The position numbers and the translations under genes are program-made. The notes beneath the pieces were generated by a model. The model saw nothing but the letters and a program-made list of their open reading frames with translations. It was not told the DNA's origin and did no database searches. From Cellulomonas sp. URHD0024 (GTDB lineage Bacteria > Actinomycetota > Actinomycetes > Actinomycetales > Cellulomonadaceae), in NCBI RefSeq assembly GCF_000426185.1, contig NZ_AUEW01000001.1, positions 372,001-436,000 on the forward strand: a DNA stretch of 64,000 bases, read 5' to 3'. Positions 10,107 to 18,438 of this stretch are shown here, in pieces (position 1 is the stretch's first letter; each line of letters begins with the position of its first letter).

Positions 10107-10475
10107 GTGATCGACATGGACCCGGCGCTGCACCGCAGCCAGATCATCGACCTCACGACGACCGGGCGGCACACGGGTGAGCCGCGCACGATCGAGATCT
10201 ACCTCCACCATCTCGACGGGCGGCTGTTCATCTCGGGCCAGCCGTCGCCGCGCACCCGCGCCTGGGTCCACAACGTCGCCGCCGACCCGCACGTCGTGCT
10301 CCACCTCAAGGTGGGGGCGCCGAAGGATGTGCCTGCCCTCGCGCGAGTGGTCGAGGACGCGGACGAGCGTCGGCCGCTCATCGAGGCGGCCGCGAAGCGG
10401 TGGGGCCGTGACGACGTCGAGCTGATGATGGCGCAGAGCCCGCTGATCGAGATCACCCCGTCGGGCGGCTCCTAG
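10107..10475 (+). CDS. Nitroreductase/deazaflavin-dependent oxidoreductase family protein
   Basis: About 122 residues (GTG 10107; the ATG at 10116 is an equally good start). The IDLTTTGRHTGEPRTIEI segment and a split-barrel pattern (GRLFISGQPSPRTRAWVHN, then DPHVVLHLKVG) match the F420/FMN-binding DDN-like family of actinobacteria. Members bind deazaflavin F420 or FMN and reduce or sequester varied substrates; the exact cofactor cannot be told. It is divergent from the Nudix gene. Confidence 0.8.
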   Translation: MIDMDPALHRSQIIDLTTTGRHTGEPRTIEIYLHHLDGRLFISGQPSPRTRAWVHNVAADPHVVLHLKVGAPKDVPALARVVEDADERRPLIEAAAKRWGRDDVELMMAQSPLIEITPSGGS

Positions 10476-10538
10476 CCGATCGAATACGGCAGCCGTCACA
10501 ATGCGCGTCCACCGGCGAATGCATTTTCACCCGTTCCG

Positions 10539-10571
10539 GGGAATTTCCCGACCTGGGTGTTTGTCCAGGTC
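10539..10571. repeat. Two adjacent short inverted repeats upstream of the hybrid kinase
   Basis: GGGAA-T-TTCCC at 10539-10549 is followed at once by GACCTGG (10550-10556), an 8-base loop and CCAGGTC (10565-10571). They lie in the 217-base gap before the sensor kinase. The second could end transcription of the upstream gene; the first looks like a dimeric operator. Confidence 0.45.
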
Positions 10572-10692
10572 AGACCGTAGCCCACACAATCCGAACGTCA
10601 CTTCCCAAAGAAGCGCGCCGGCACTTCTCGGAATATGCTGGCGACGCTGACGGCTCGCCGATGTGCCGCCGATCGATGCGTACGGGGTGGGC

Positions 10693-13011
10693 ATGAGCGA
10701 GATCGCAGGTGGCCGCGCGTCGGACCAACGTCTCGAGGTCGCGCTGGCACTCGCGGCGATCGTCGAGTCCTCCCACGACGCGGTGATCGCCAAGGACCTC
10801 GACGGGACCGTCACGGCCTGGAACCTCGGAGCCACCACCGTCTACGGGCAGACTGCCCAGGAGATGCTCGGCAAGAACATCGAGACGGTCGTCCCGGCGC
10901 GGGTGCTCGAGCAGGAGCGGGCGCTGCACGCACGGGTCGCTGCGGGTGCGGCTGCGAGCGGGTTCCGCACGACGCGGCTCCGGGCGGACGGAGCGCAGGT
11001 CGAGGTCGTGATGTCGATGTCGCCGGTCCGGGACAACCGCGGCGTGATCGTCGGGGTCGCCTCGATCTCCCGGCCCGTGAGCAGCGACGAGCGCCAGGCG
11101 GCACGGTTCGCGGCGCTCCTCGAGGCGGCACCGGACGCGATCGTGTGTGCGGACTCGTCGGGCGTGATCGTCATGGCCAACGCACGCGCGGGGGAGATGT
11201 TCGGGTACGCGGGTGACGCGCTCGTGGGCAGACAGATGGAGCTGCTCCTCACGGAGGAGCAGCGGGCGATGCACGTCGAGCGTCGGGCCGACTACCTCAG
11301 CCGGCCCGAGCTCGCCTCGACGACGATCCACGTCGAGGTGCCGGGTCTTCGGGGCGACGGATCTGTCTTCCCGATGGCGGTCAGCCTGTCGCAGGACCGT
11401 TCCGACGACGAGCCGCTGGCGATCGCCGTGTTCCGGGACCTGACGGACCAGCGCGCCGCGGAACAGGTGGCCCGGGAGAACGAGACGCGGCTGCGCCAGC
11501 TGGCCGAGGGCGTCGACACGGTCTTCCTCCTGCGTCAGATCGATCCACCGGCGCACCTGTACATCAGCCCCGGGTCGGCCAAGATCCTGGGCGTCACCCC
11601 GGACGAGCTGATGGCCGACCCTGACGTGGTGACCACGCACCCGGACGACCGGGAGCGCGTCTGGCGCGACTTCGTCGCTCCGAGCCAGGCCGGCCTGCCC
11701 GCCGAGTCGGAGCACCGGATCATCTGGCCGGACGGTGTCGAACGGTGGGTGCACACGCGATCGACGCCCGTCCCGAACCCGTACGGCCCGACTGATCGCT
11801 ACGTCATCACGATCGAGGACATCAGCGCGCGGATGCATGCGGCAGCGGCGCTGCGGGAGGCCGAGCTGGCAGCCCGGACAGCGAACGCCGCCAAGAACGT
11901 CTTCCTGTCCCGCATGAGCCACGAGCTGCGCACCCCGTTGAACGCGGTCCTCGGATTCGGTCAGCTGCTGGAGATCGAGCTGGCCGGGACGGAGTACGAG
12001 GGAGAGCTCGACCAGATCCTCATGGGCGGACGGCACCTGCTGAACCTCATCAACGACGTTCTCGACGTGGCGCGCATCGAGGCCGGCGAGATGTCGATCA
12101 GCCTCGAGCCGGTCTCGACGGTGGAGCTGATCGACGAGAGCGTCCGGCTCATGGCGTCCATGGCCGACCGCGCGGACGTCGTGCTGGACGCGTCAGCGGT
12201 CGAGGGGTGGCAGGTCGTCGCGGACCGTCAGCGGCTGCGGCAGATCCTGCTGAACCTGGTGTCGAACGCCATCAAGTACAACCGTGCAGGCGGCACGGTC
12301 TGGATCGAGCAGCACCTGCGCGACGACCACGTCGCTATCACGGTGCGCGACGACGGTCCCGGCATCCCGCGGGCTCTCCAGGATCGGCTCTTCACGCCGT
12401 TCGACCGCCTCGGTGCCGAGGCGACGGCCGTCGACGGGACAGGTATCGGGCTGGCGCTGACCCGGTCGCTCGCCGAGCTGATGGGCGGAACGGTCGACGC
12501 GGTGTCGGCAGTCGGCGAGGGATCGGCCTTCACCGTGACGTTGCCACGGGTGGTGGCCAGCCCGGACGACGGTCTGTCCGAACCGGACGACGCCCCTCGT
12601 CGGGCTCCGGTCGAACCAGACGTCGTCCCGACGAGAACCCTGCTCTACGTCGAGGACAACGCCTCCAACGTCGAGATCATCGCGCACCTGCTCCGGCTGC
12701 GGCCTCACTGGCGGCTCATCCACGCCGGGCTCGGAGGCCTCGGTCTGGACCTGGCACGAGCCAACCAGCCGGACCTCGTCCTCCTCGACCTTCACCTGCC
12801 GGACCGCTCGGGCCTGGACGTCCTCCAGTCGCTCAAGGGTGACCCGATCACCTGCGACGTCCCCGTGCTCGTCCTCAGTGCGGACGCGACCCCGGAACAG
12901 ATGCGGCGGCTGCTCGCGGCGGGCGCGGCCCGGTACCTCACGAAGCCGCTCGACCTGCGTGACGTGCTCGGTGCGCTCGACGAGGTCGGAAGCCTGCGCG
13001 ATGCAGGCTAG
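10693..13011 (+). CDS. Triple-PAS hybrid histidine kinase with C-terminal receiver
   Basis: A 772-residue soluble sensor. Three PAS/PAC modules (about 10-130, 135-260, 270-390) precede a HisKA domain with His410 in SRMSHELRTPLN, an HATPase domain (N-box NLVSNAIKYN, G1 DDGPGIP, G2 GTGIGLAL) and a receiver domain with predicted Asp699 (LLDLHLPD). No membrane segment is visible, so it senses a cytoplasmic signal. The ATG at 10693 has GGGGTGGG upstream; a GTG at 10663 is possible. The end overlaps the next gene by 11 bases, indicating that the two form a phosphorelay. The ligands are unknown. Confidence 0.9.
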   Translation: MSEIAGGRASDQRLEVALALAAIVESSHDAVIAKDLDGTVTAWNLGATTVYGQTAQEMLGKNIETVVPARVLEQERALHARVAAGAAASGFRTTRLRADGAQVEVVMSMSPVRDNRGVIVGVASISRPVSSDERQAARFAALLEAAPDAIVCADSSGVIVMANARAGEMFGYAGDALVGRQMELLLTEEQRAMHVERRADYLSRPELASTTIHVEVPGLRGDGSVFPMAVSLSQDRSDDEPLAIAVFRDLTDQRAAEQVARENETRLRQLAEGVDTVFLLRQIDPPAHLYISPGSAKILGVTPDELMADPDVVTTHPDDRERVWRDFVAPSQAGLPAESEHRIIWPDGVERWVHTRSTPVPNPYGPTDRYVITIEDISARMHAAAALREAELAARTANAAKNVFLSRMSHELRTPLNAVLGFGQLLEIELAGTEYEGELDQILMGGRHLLNLINDVLDVARIEAGEMSISLEPVSTVELIDESVRLMASMADRADVVLDASAVEGWQVVADRQRLRQILLNLVSNAIKYNRAGGTVWIEQHLRDDHVAITVRDDGPGIPRALQDRLFTPFDRLGAEATAVDGTGIGLALTRSLAELMGGTVDAVSAVGEGSAFTVTLPRVVASPDDGLSEPDDAPRRAPVEPDVVPTRTLLYVEDNASNVEIIAHLLRLRPHWRLIHAGLGGLGLDLARANQPDLVLLDLHLPDRSGLDVLQSLKGDPITCDVPVLVLSADATPEQMRRLLAAGAARYLTKPLDLRDVLGALDEVGSLRDAG

Positions 13012-14182
13012 GTCTCTCGAGCGGTTCTCGACGATGGTCGTGCTGATCGTCGACGACAGCCCGAGCAACGTGCTCCTGCTCCGTTCGCTGCTGCTCCAGC
13101 AGGGCATGGAGCGGGTCGTCGCCGAGACCGACCCGCGCAAGATCGGCTCCCTCCTGCCCCAGGTCCGCCCCGACCTGGTCCTGCTCGACCTGCACATGCC
13201 GGAGGTCGACGGGTTCGCTGTTCTCGCGCAGGTCCAGGCCTACGCCGCCGGGAGCTACCTGCCGGTCGTCGTGCTGACCGCCGACACCACCACCGGAGCC
13301 CGCAACCGGTCGCTCGGCCTCGGGGCGCAGGACTTCCTGACGAAGCCGCTGGACATCACCGAGACCTGCCTCCGCATCGCGAACCTGCTCCAGACGCGGG
13401 AGCTGTACTCGACGTTGCGCACCTCCGGCCTGCGTCGGGATCAGCGACCTTCCGCCGAAGCCGAGGGCGCGGCGCGCACCCGGGAGCGGATCGAGCACGT
13501 CCTGCGCAACGGCACGCGTGACATCGTCTACCAGCCGGTCGTGGACACGCGAACCCTCGAGACGGTGGGCCACGAGGCGCTCGCGCGATTCGACGACCTG
13601 GGCCACGGCGGACCCGAGCGGTGGTTCGCCGACGCATTCTCCGTGGGGCTCGGCATCGAGATGGAGTGGGCCGCCGCGCTGGCTGCGCTGGACTACCTCG
13701 ACCGCGCGCCCGCACCGCTGTTCCTCGCGGTCAACATGTCTCCGGCGACCGCGCTGCACATGCTCGAGCGTGAGCTGCTCACGCCGCAGATGGCATCGCG
13801 CGTGGTCATCGAGCTGACCGAGCACGTGCCCGTCGAGGACTACAACGCCGTCCGTGGCGCCTTCGCCGGGATCCGCACCCACGGCGCCCGCCTGTCCGCC
13901 GACGACCTCGGCGCTGGGTACGCCGGCTTCCGCCATCTCGTGCGGCTCAAGCCCGACATCATCAAGCTCGACATCTCCTTGATCTCGGGTATCCACCGCA
14001 GCACCGAGAAGCGCGCACTGACGCGAGCCATGGTCTCGTTCGCCGAGGAGGTGGGCGCGAAGCTCATCGCGGAAGGTGTCGAGGAGCCCGAGGAGCTGGC
14101 CGTCCTCCAGGGCCTCGGGGTTCCGTGGGCGCAGGGCTACCTGCTCGGTCGGCCGGGTCCGCTGCTGGGCACGGTGGCATGA
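13001..14182 (+). CDS. Response regulator with EAL c-di-GMP phosphodiesterase output
   Basis: A 393-residue REC-EAL protein. The receiver (about 12-130) has the acidic pair VDDSP and acceptor Asp63 (LLDLHMPE). The EAL domain (about 165-390) retains EALAR, NMSP, ELTEH, the metal pair in SADDLGAGYAG, KLDISL, EGVEEPEE and QGYLLGRP, so it should be catalytically competent. It has no GGDEF domain. It probably lowers c-di-GMP when phosphorylated by the coupled hybrid kinase. The ATG at 13001 overlaps the kinase end; an ATG at 13034 directly before the receiver is the alternative. Confidence 0.9.
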   Translation: MQARSLERFSTMVVLIVDDSPSNVLLLRSLLLQQGMERVVAETDPRKIGSLLPQVRPDLVLLDLHMPEVDGFAVLAQVQAYAAGSYLPVVVLTADTTTGARNRSLGLGAQDFLTKPLDITETCLRIANLLQTRELYSTLRTSGLRRDQRPSAEAEGAARTRERIEHVLRNGTRDIVYQPVVDTRTLETVGHEALARFDDLGHGGPERWFADAFSVGLGIEMEWAAALAALDYLDRAPAPLFLAVNMSPATALHMLERELLTPQMASRVVIELTEHVPVEDYNAVRGAFAGIRTHGARLSADDLGAGYAGFRHLVRLKPDIIKLDISLISGIHRSTEKRALTRAMVSFAEEVGAKLIAEGVEEPEELAVLQGLGVPWAQGYLLGRPGPLLGTVA

Positions 14183-14204
14183 TCGGCCGCGCCGCGAGGT
14201 GTGG

Positions 14205-14603
14205 TCACGCGCCCTGACTCGTCGGCTCTCCGGTGGCGTGCACGCCGCCCGTCCGGGCGGTGCCGTGGCCCTCGACCACGAGGCCGTCGTCGTCGAAGAG
14301 GAGGACCTCGTCGACCACGTCGCCCCTCTGGTTGCGGTACTGCAGGACGAGGATCGAGATGCCGGCGTACACGTCCTCGACCGTGAAGTGGAGGTCGGGG
14401 ACCAGCCGCAGACCCGCGGTGCAGTACGCCCGGAGCTCGGCCTTGCCGCGCACGATCCCGCCCGTGTCGGGCACGATCCTGGCGGCGACCGGGGAGGTGA
14501 ACACCACGTCGTCGTGGAAGTGGGCCAGCACGGCGTCGAGGTCCCGCGCGTTCCACGCGGCCTCCCAGGCGGCACTGAACTGGGCAGGATGCGGGACGGC
14601 CAT
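14205..14603 (-). CDS. SnoaL/NTF2-like domain protein
   Basis: A 132-residue single-domain protein with the NTF2-like cone-fold pattern: FSAAWEAAWNARDLDAVLAHFHDDVVFTSP, then RGKAELRAYCTAGL, VEDVYAGISILVLQYRN and VDEVLLFDDDGLV. Such proteins act as isomerases, hydrolases or binding subunits; no catalytic residue can be assigned. It lies 45 bases downstream of the thiol peroxidase gene in the same orientation, so it is likely a third member of the OhrR-controlled operon. Confidence 0.8.
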   Translation of the reverse strand: MAVPHPAQFSAAWEAAWNARDLDAVLAHFHDDVVFTSPVAARIVPDTGGIVRGKAELRAYCTAGLRLVPDLHFTVEDVYAGISILVLQYRNQRGDVVDEVLLFDDDGLVVEGHGTARTGGVHATGEPTSQGA

Positions 14604-14648
14604 CGTGCCAGTGTGGCACCGGCCGCTGGCCGGCCGGTGCCCACCTGG

Positions 14649-15116
14649 TCAGACGATGGCGGGCAGGTCGCGGATGGCCGCAGCCACGTCGGCCTTCGAG
14701 TAGCTGGATCCGGGGTTGGTCGACGTGTGGCTGTACCGGACCACTCCGGCGCTGTCGAGGAGCGCGGCCCCCGACTGCTGGAGCGCGCCGAACGCCTTGC
14801 GCAGCAGCCCGACCTCGGCGTGCGGCGTTCCCGCGCGTCCGACGACGACCGGGTACGGGATGCCCTTCTTCGCCTTCCATGCGGCGGCGGCTGCGGCATC
14901 CTCCGGGACGGCGATCACCACCTGGACCCGATCCGCCTCGAAGGCCTCCTGCTGCGCGACGAGCACCCGCACGTGGGCGTTGCACTGCATGCACGAGAGC
15001 GCACGCATGAAGTAGACCAGCACATGGTGCGTGCCGCGGTAGTCCGTGAGGTCGAACGGCGAACCGTCAGCCTCCTGGACCTCGAAGGTGAGGGTCGAGC
15101 CGAGGTCGAGAGGCAT
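14649..15116 (-). CDS. AhpC/TSA-type peroxiredoxin-like protein
   Basis: A 155-residue thioredoxin-fold redoxin. Cys42 and Cys45 form a CMQC motif (MRALSCMQCN) at the place of the peroxidatic Cys of AhpC/TSA proteins, preceded by VLVYFMRAL. The ATG at 15116 follows CAGGAGA. It probably reduces organic or hydrogen peroxides with a two-cysteine mechanism. It starts 17 bases after the stop of the OhrR-like regulator and is presumably derepressed by it under peroxide stress. Confidence 0.85.
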   Translation of the reverse strand: MPLDLGSTLTFEVQEADGSPFDLTDYRGTHHVLVYFMRALSCMQCNAHVRVLVAQQEAFEADRVQVVIAVPEDAAAAAAWKAKKGIPYPVVVGRAGTPHAEVGLLRKAFGALQQSGAALLDSAGVVRYSHTSTNPGSSYSKADVAAAIRDLPAIV

Positions 15117-15133
15117 GCACGTCTCCTGGGTGG

Positions 15134-15589
15134 TCAGGTCGGGTTGCGCAGGGTTGCGGTCAACGCCGTCATTCCGTCGGTGATGCGGTGGAGCTTGTCC
15201 AGCAGCTCGGCAAGCTCCTCGTAGGAGGCGAGCCCGTAGGCCGGCGTCAGGCACTCGACCGCCGCAGCGACCTCGCCTCGCAGCCGGCGGCCCTCCGACG
15301 TCAGGGCGACGGTGACCACGCGCTCGTCGCCCGGCTGCCGCTCGCGCGTGACCACGCCCTTGGCCTCCATCCGGCGCAGCAGGGGGGAGAGCGTCCCGGA
15401 GTCGAGGAACATCGCGTCCCCGAGCTCGTGGACCGCCATGCCGTCCGACTGCGCCAGCGCGACGAGCACGAGGTACTGCGGATAGGTGAGGCCGGTCTCC
15501 GACAGCACCGCGCGGTACGTCTGCATCACGGCCCGTGAGGCGGCGTACAGCGAGAAGCACGGCATGTGGTCGAAGGCGCTGCTGGGCAC
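15134..15589 (-). CDS. ohrR: MarR/OhrR-type peroxide-sensing repressor
   Basis: About 151 residues (GTG 15589). The N-terminus PCFSLYAASRAVMQTYR keeps the reactive Cys (Cys11) in the context conserved in OhrR. The winged helix follows (LVALAQSDGMAVHELGDAMFLDSGTLSPLLRRMEAKG and the wing RQPGDERVV). In OhrR, oxidation of this Cys by organic hydroperoxide releases DNA. It is first in an operon with the peroxiredoxin and SnoaL-like genes. Two inverted repeats just upstream overlap its promoter and probably the divergent electron-transfer operon promoter. Confidence 0.85.
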   Translation of the reverse strand: MPSSAFDHMPCFSLYAASRAVMQTYRAVLSETGLTYPQYLVLVALAQSDGMAVHELGDAMFLDSGTLSPLLRRMEAKGVVTRERQPGDERVVTVALTSEGRRLRGEVAAAVECLTPAYGLASYEELAELLDKLHRITDGMTALTATLRNPT

Positions 15590-15597
15590 GCTCAAAC

Positions 15598-15624
15598 ATT
15601 GCACACAATGCGATTGTGCACAAT
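15598..15624. promoter_or_regulatory. Tandem MarR/OhrR operator sites in a divergent promoter
   Basis: ATTGTGCACAAT (15613-15624) is a perfect 12-base palindrome. A related copy ATTGCACACAAT (15598-15609) lies one helical turn away, centre to centre 15 bases. They sit directly upstream of the ohrR start and between the divergent operons, so autorepression and possibly control of the reductase operon are likely. Confidence 0.7.
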
Positions 15625-15690
15625 GGGCCACTTGGCAAACGCACAGGGTTCTCCGAGACTTCTCCGAGCACCCAGGAGGACAGTCTTCGT

Positions 15691-17058
15691 ATGACCGCCA
15701 CGACCCGAGCCGCCGCGCCGAGAGGGACGGCCGCTGCGCGCCGCCCTGCGCCGTCCCGCCGGTCGTCCGCCGCGCTCGTGTGCCTGTGGGCCGGCTCGCT
15801 CGCGGTCACCGCCTTCTGGTGGTTCGGCACGCCGGCGGCGACCGGGTCGACGCCCGGTGGAGCTCTGATGAGTGTCGGTGAGCTCGCCGGGCTGCTGGCG
15901 TCCTTCCTGGTGTGCGCCCAGCTGCTGCTCGTGGCACGGGTGCCATGGTTCGAGCGGTCCGTGGGCTTCGACCGGCTCCTGTCCTGGCACCGGACGCTCG
16001 GTACCACGGTCGTCCTGCTGATGCTCACGCACGTGCTGCTCATGATCCTCGGGGGAGCGCTGCTCGACGCCACGTCCGTCTGGTCCGAGGTGCCGAGCGC
16101 CCTGGCGCGGCAGCCGTACCTCTGGCTCGCGCTGATCGGCACCGTCCTGTTCTTCGTCGTCGGGCTGTCGAGCGCCCGTCTGGTCCGGCAGAAGGTCTCC
16201 TACGAGGTCTGGTTCGCGATCCACCTGACCACCTACGTCGCCATCTTCCTGACGTTCTTCCACCAGATCGCCGGTGGGACGCACTTCGTGACCGACCGTC
16301 TGGCGCAGGTCGCCTGGATCGCGCTCTACTCCGGCACCGCCGCGGCGATCCTGATCTGGCGCGTCGTGCTGCCGCTCGTGGACCACCGGCGGCATGCGCT
16401 CAAGGTCTCCCAGGTGGTTCAGGAGGGTCACGGCCTGGCGAGCGTCTGGCTGACCGGCTCGGGCCTCGCGGATCTCGAGGCACGCGGGGGCCAGTACTTC
16501 CTCGTGCGGTTCCTGACGCGTGGCCACTTCGGCACGGCCCATCCGTACTCGCTGTCGATGGTCCCGACGAACGACACCCTGCGGTTCACCGTCGGCGCGC
16601 TCGGCGACCACTCCAGCGCGATCACCGCCCTGCGCCCCGGTACCCGTGTCCAGGTCGAGGGACCCTTCGGCCGGTTCACCGCAGACCGTGCGACGACCCA
16701 CAAGGTGCTGCTCGTCGCCGGAGGTGCCGGCGTGGGCCCGATCCGTGCGCTGGCCGAGGAGCTCTTGCGCCGTGGGCACGACCTCGTCGTCGTGCACCGC
16801 GCGCACACCGTCGAGGGGCTCGCGCTCGCCGCCGAGTTCACCCCGTCACCATGGCTCCGGTACGTGCCTCTGGCCGGGCGTCGGACCGAGCTCGGGTACG
16901 ACCCCCTCGACCCCCGTCACCTTCGACGGTTCGTGCCCGACGTCGCGGAACGGGACGTCTTCATCTGCGGTCCGGACCCCATGGTGAGCGCAGTCGTCAG
17001 GTCCGCGCGCGCGCTCGGCGTCCCTCGCACGGCGATCCACCGAGAGGAGCTGGGCTGA
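15691..17058 (+). CDS. Ferric reductase-like transmembrane protein with FAD/NAD(P) domains
   Basis: A 455-residue protein. Six or so membrane helices fill residues 30-245, with heme-type His residues (SWHRTLGTT, LTHVLLM, WFAIHLTTY, FFHQIAGG). Then comes an FNR-like module: FAD-binding HPYSLSMVPTN (about 285-295) and an NAD(P)-binding part VLLVAGGAGVGPIRALAEEL and FICGPDPMV. It should pass electrons from cytosolic NAD(P)H across the membrane. The ATG at 15691 follows CAGGAGGA. It is translationally coupled to the FMN_bind gene (TGATG) and followed by apbE, defining an electron-export operon. Confidence 0.88.
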   Translation: MTATTRAAAPRGTAAARRPAPSRRSSAALVCLWAGSLAVTAFWWFGTPAATGSTPGGALMSVGELAGLLASFLVCAQLLLVARVPWFERSVGFDRLLSWHRTLGTTVVLLMLTHVLLMILGGALLDATSVWSEVPSALARQPYLWLALIGTVLFFVVGLSSARLVRQKVSYEVWFAIHLTTYVAIFLTFFHQIAGGTHFVTDRLAQVAWIALYSGTAAAILIWRVVLPLVDHRRHALKVSQVVQEGHGLASVWLTGSGLADLEARGGQYFLVRFLTRGHFGTAHPYSLSMVPTNDTLRFTVGALGDHSSAITALRPGTRVQVEGPFGRFTADRATTHKVLLVAGGAGVGPIRALAEELLRRGHDLVVVHRAHTVEGLALAAEFTPSPWLRYVPLAGRRTELGYDPLDPRHLRRFVPDVAERDVFICGPDPMVSAVVRSARALGVPRTAIHREELG

Positions 17059-17570
17059 TGTCTGCACGACCCTGGAGAGGGACGCTGCTCTTCGTCGGCG
17101 CCGCCGCAGCGATGACCGCCGCAGGCATGGCCAAGTTCGCGCCCGTCATGCAGGACACCACGGCCCCGGCCACGGCAGGCACGACGTCGAACGGGAGTGT
17201 CGACGGCACGACCGACCACGGCACGACGAACAACGGGTCGACGGCCTCCGGGTCGGACCCGGCGAGCACCGACAACGGCTCCAGCACCACCTCGGACACC
17301 GTCACGATCGTGGGCTCTGTCGAGCGGAACCGATACGGCTCGGTGCAGGTCTCGGTGACGTTCGTGGGCAGCCAGATCACGGACGTGCAGACCCTGCAGG
17401 TGCCCGACCGAGAACGCGAGAGCGTGCGGATCAACGAGAACGCGGCACCCGCGCTCGCGCAGGAGGTGCTCGCCGCACAGTCCTCCCACATCGACACCGT
17501 CAGCGGCGCGACGTACACGTCCGAGAGCTACGCGGCCTCCGTGCAGTCGGCCATCGACCAGCACGGCTGA
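17058..17570 (+). CDS. Extracytoplasmic FMN-binding domain protein
   Basis: A 170-residue protein with an N-terminal membrane anchor or signal segment (about 9-28), a Ser/Thr/Gly/Asp-rich linker (35-90) and an FMN_bind domain (about 92-168). The domain ends in SGATYTSESY (149-158), where Thr154 matches the residue to which ApbE attaches FMN through a phosphoester. It should accept electrons on the outer face of the membrane from the ferric-reductase-like protein. The ATG at 17058 overlaps the upstream stop, and apbE begins 2 bases after its own stop. Confidence 0.88.
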   Translation: MSARPWRGTLLFVGAAAAMTAAGMAKFAPVMQDTTAPATAGTTSNGSVDGTTDHGTTNNGSTASGSDPASTDNGSSTTSDTVTIVGSVERNRYGSVQVSVTFVGSQITDVQTLQVPDRERESVRINENAAPALAQEVLAAQSSHIDTVSGATYTSESYAASVQSAIDQHG

Positions 17571-17572
17571 CC

Positions 17573-18325
17573 GTGCGGCACCGCGAGACAGTCATGGGGA
17601 TCCCCATGTCGGTCGACGTCCGCGACGACGGACCGACGACCCCGGACCTGGTCGACCGGGCGTTCGCGGTCCTCCGGGCGGCCGACCGCCGCTTCAGCCG
17701 GTACGACCCCGCCAGCGAGGTGAGCCGCTACGCCCGGGACGAGGTCCGGCCGGCCGACCTCTCCGACGACCTGCGCGAGGTGCTGGCCGTCGCGGGGAAG
17801 GCCTGGGAGGACTCCGGGGGTGCGTTCTCAGTACGCCGACCGGACGGCACGCTCGACACGGACGGCGTGGTCAAGGGATGGGCGGCGCAGCGTGCCGCCG
17901 ACGTGCTGTGGGCCGGCGGCCTCCAGCGGTTCTGTCTGAACGCCGGCGGGGACGTCGTCGTCCGGGGCGAGCCCGAACCGGGGAGAGGCTGGCACGTCGG
18001 GATCCGCGACCCGAACGACCCGCAGCTGTTCCTGGCCGTGCTGGAGCTGCGCGGCGGCGCGGTCGCGACGTCCGGCACGTACGAGCGCGGCGCACACGTC
18101 TGGGACGGCCGCACGGGGGAGCCGGCGACGGGCTTGGTCTCGGCGTCCGTCGTCGCGTCCGACCTGGCCACGGCCGACGTCCTGGCCACCTCGGTGCTCG
18201 CGCTGGGCGACGAGGGTGTCGACTGGGCAGGTCGGCACGGGGCCACCGCGGTCATCGCCGTGGGAGCCGACGGACGGATCCGCGCCGACCGTGCCGGCGC
18301 GGCGCTGCTGGGAACGACACGTTGA
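17573..18325 (+). CDS. apbE: FAD:protein FMN transferase (ApbE)
   Basis: A 250-residue ApbE family protein starting with GTG 17573 and HRETVMGIPMSVDV. It shows the typical RFSRYDPASEVSR, VVKGWAAQRAADVL, NAGGDVVVRGEP, ATSGTYERGAHVWDGRTGEPATG and a C-terminal TADVLATSVLALG segment. The enzyme transfers FMN from FAD to Thr of FMN_bind domains using Mg2+. No signal peptide is seen, and the protein is shorter than Gram-negative homologues, as is common in actinobacteria. Its substrate is almost certainly the preceding gene product. Confidence 0.9.
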   Translation: MRHRETVMGIPMSVDVRDDGPTTPDLVDRAFAVLRAADRRFSRYDPASEVSRYARDEVRPADLSDDLREVLAVAGKAWEDSGGAFSVRRPDGTLDTDGVVKGWAAQRAADVLWAGGLQRFCLNAGGDVVVRGEPEPGRGWHVGIRDPNDPQLFLAVLELRGGAVATSGTYERGAHVWDGRTGEPATGLVSASVVASDLATADVLATSVLALGDEGVDWAGRHGATAVIAVGADGRIRADRAGAALLGTTR

Positions 18326-18438
18326 TCCCGGCACCGGTACGTTCCGGCGCGCCGACGCGGTCTCGTGCACGAGTCATTCGGATCGCCTGAGAGACTTGGC
18401 GGCCGCGCCAGTTCCGCCGACCACCCGGGAGACCGTCG

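Noticed and set aside
10539..10549. GGGAATTTCCC considered as a terminator
   Set aside because: The arms are only 5 bp with a single central base, too short for a terminator; it is more like a protein site, kept only as a repeat.
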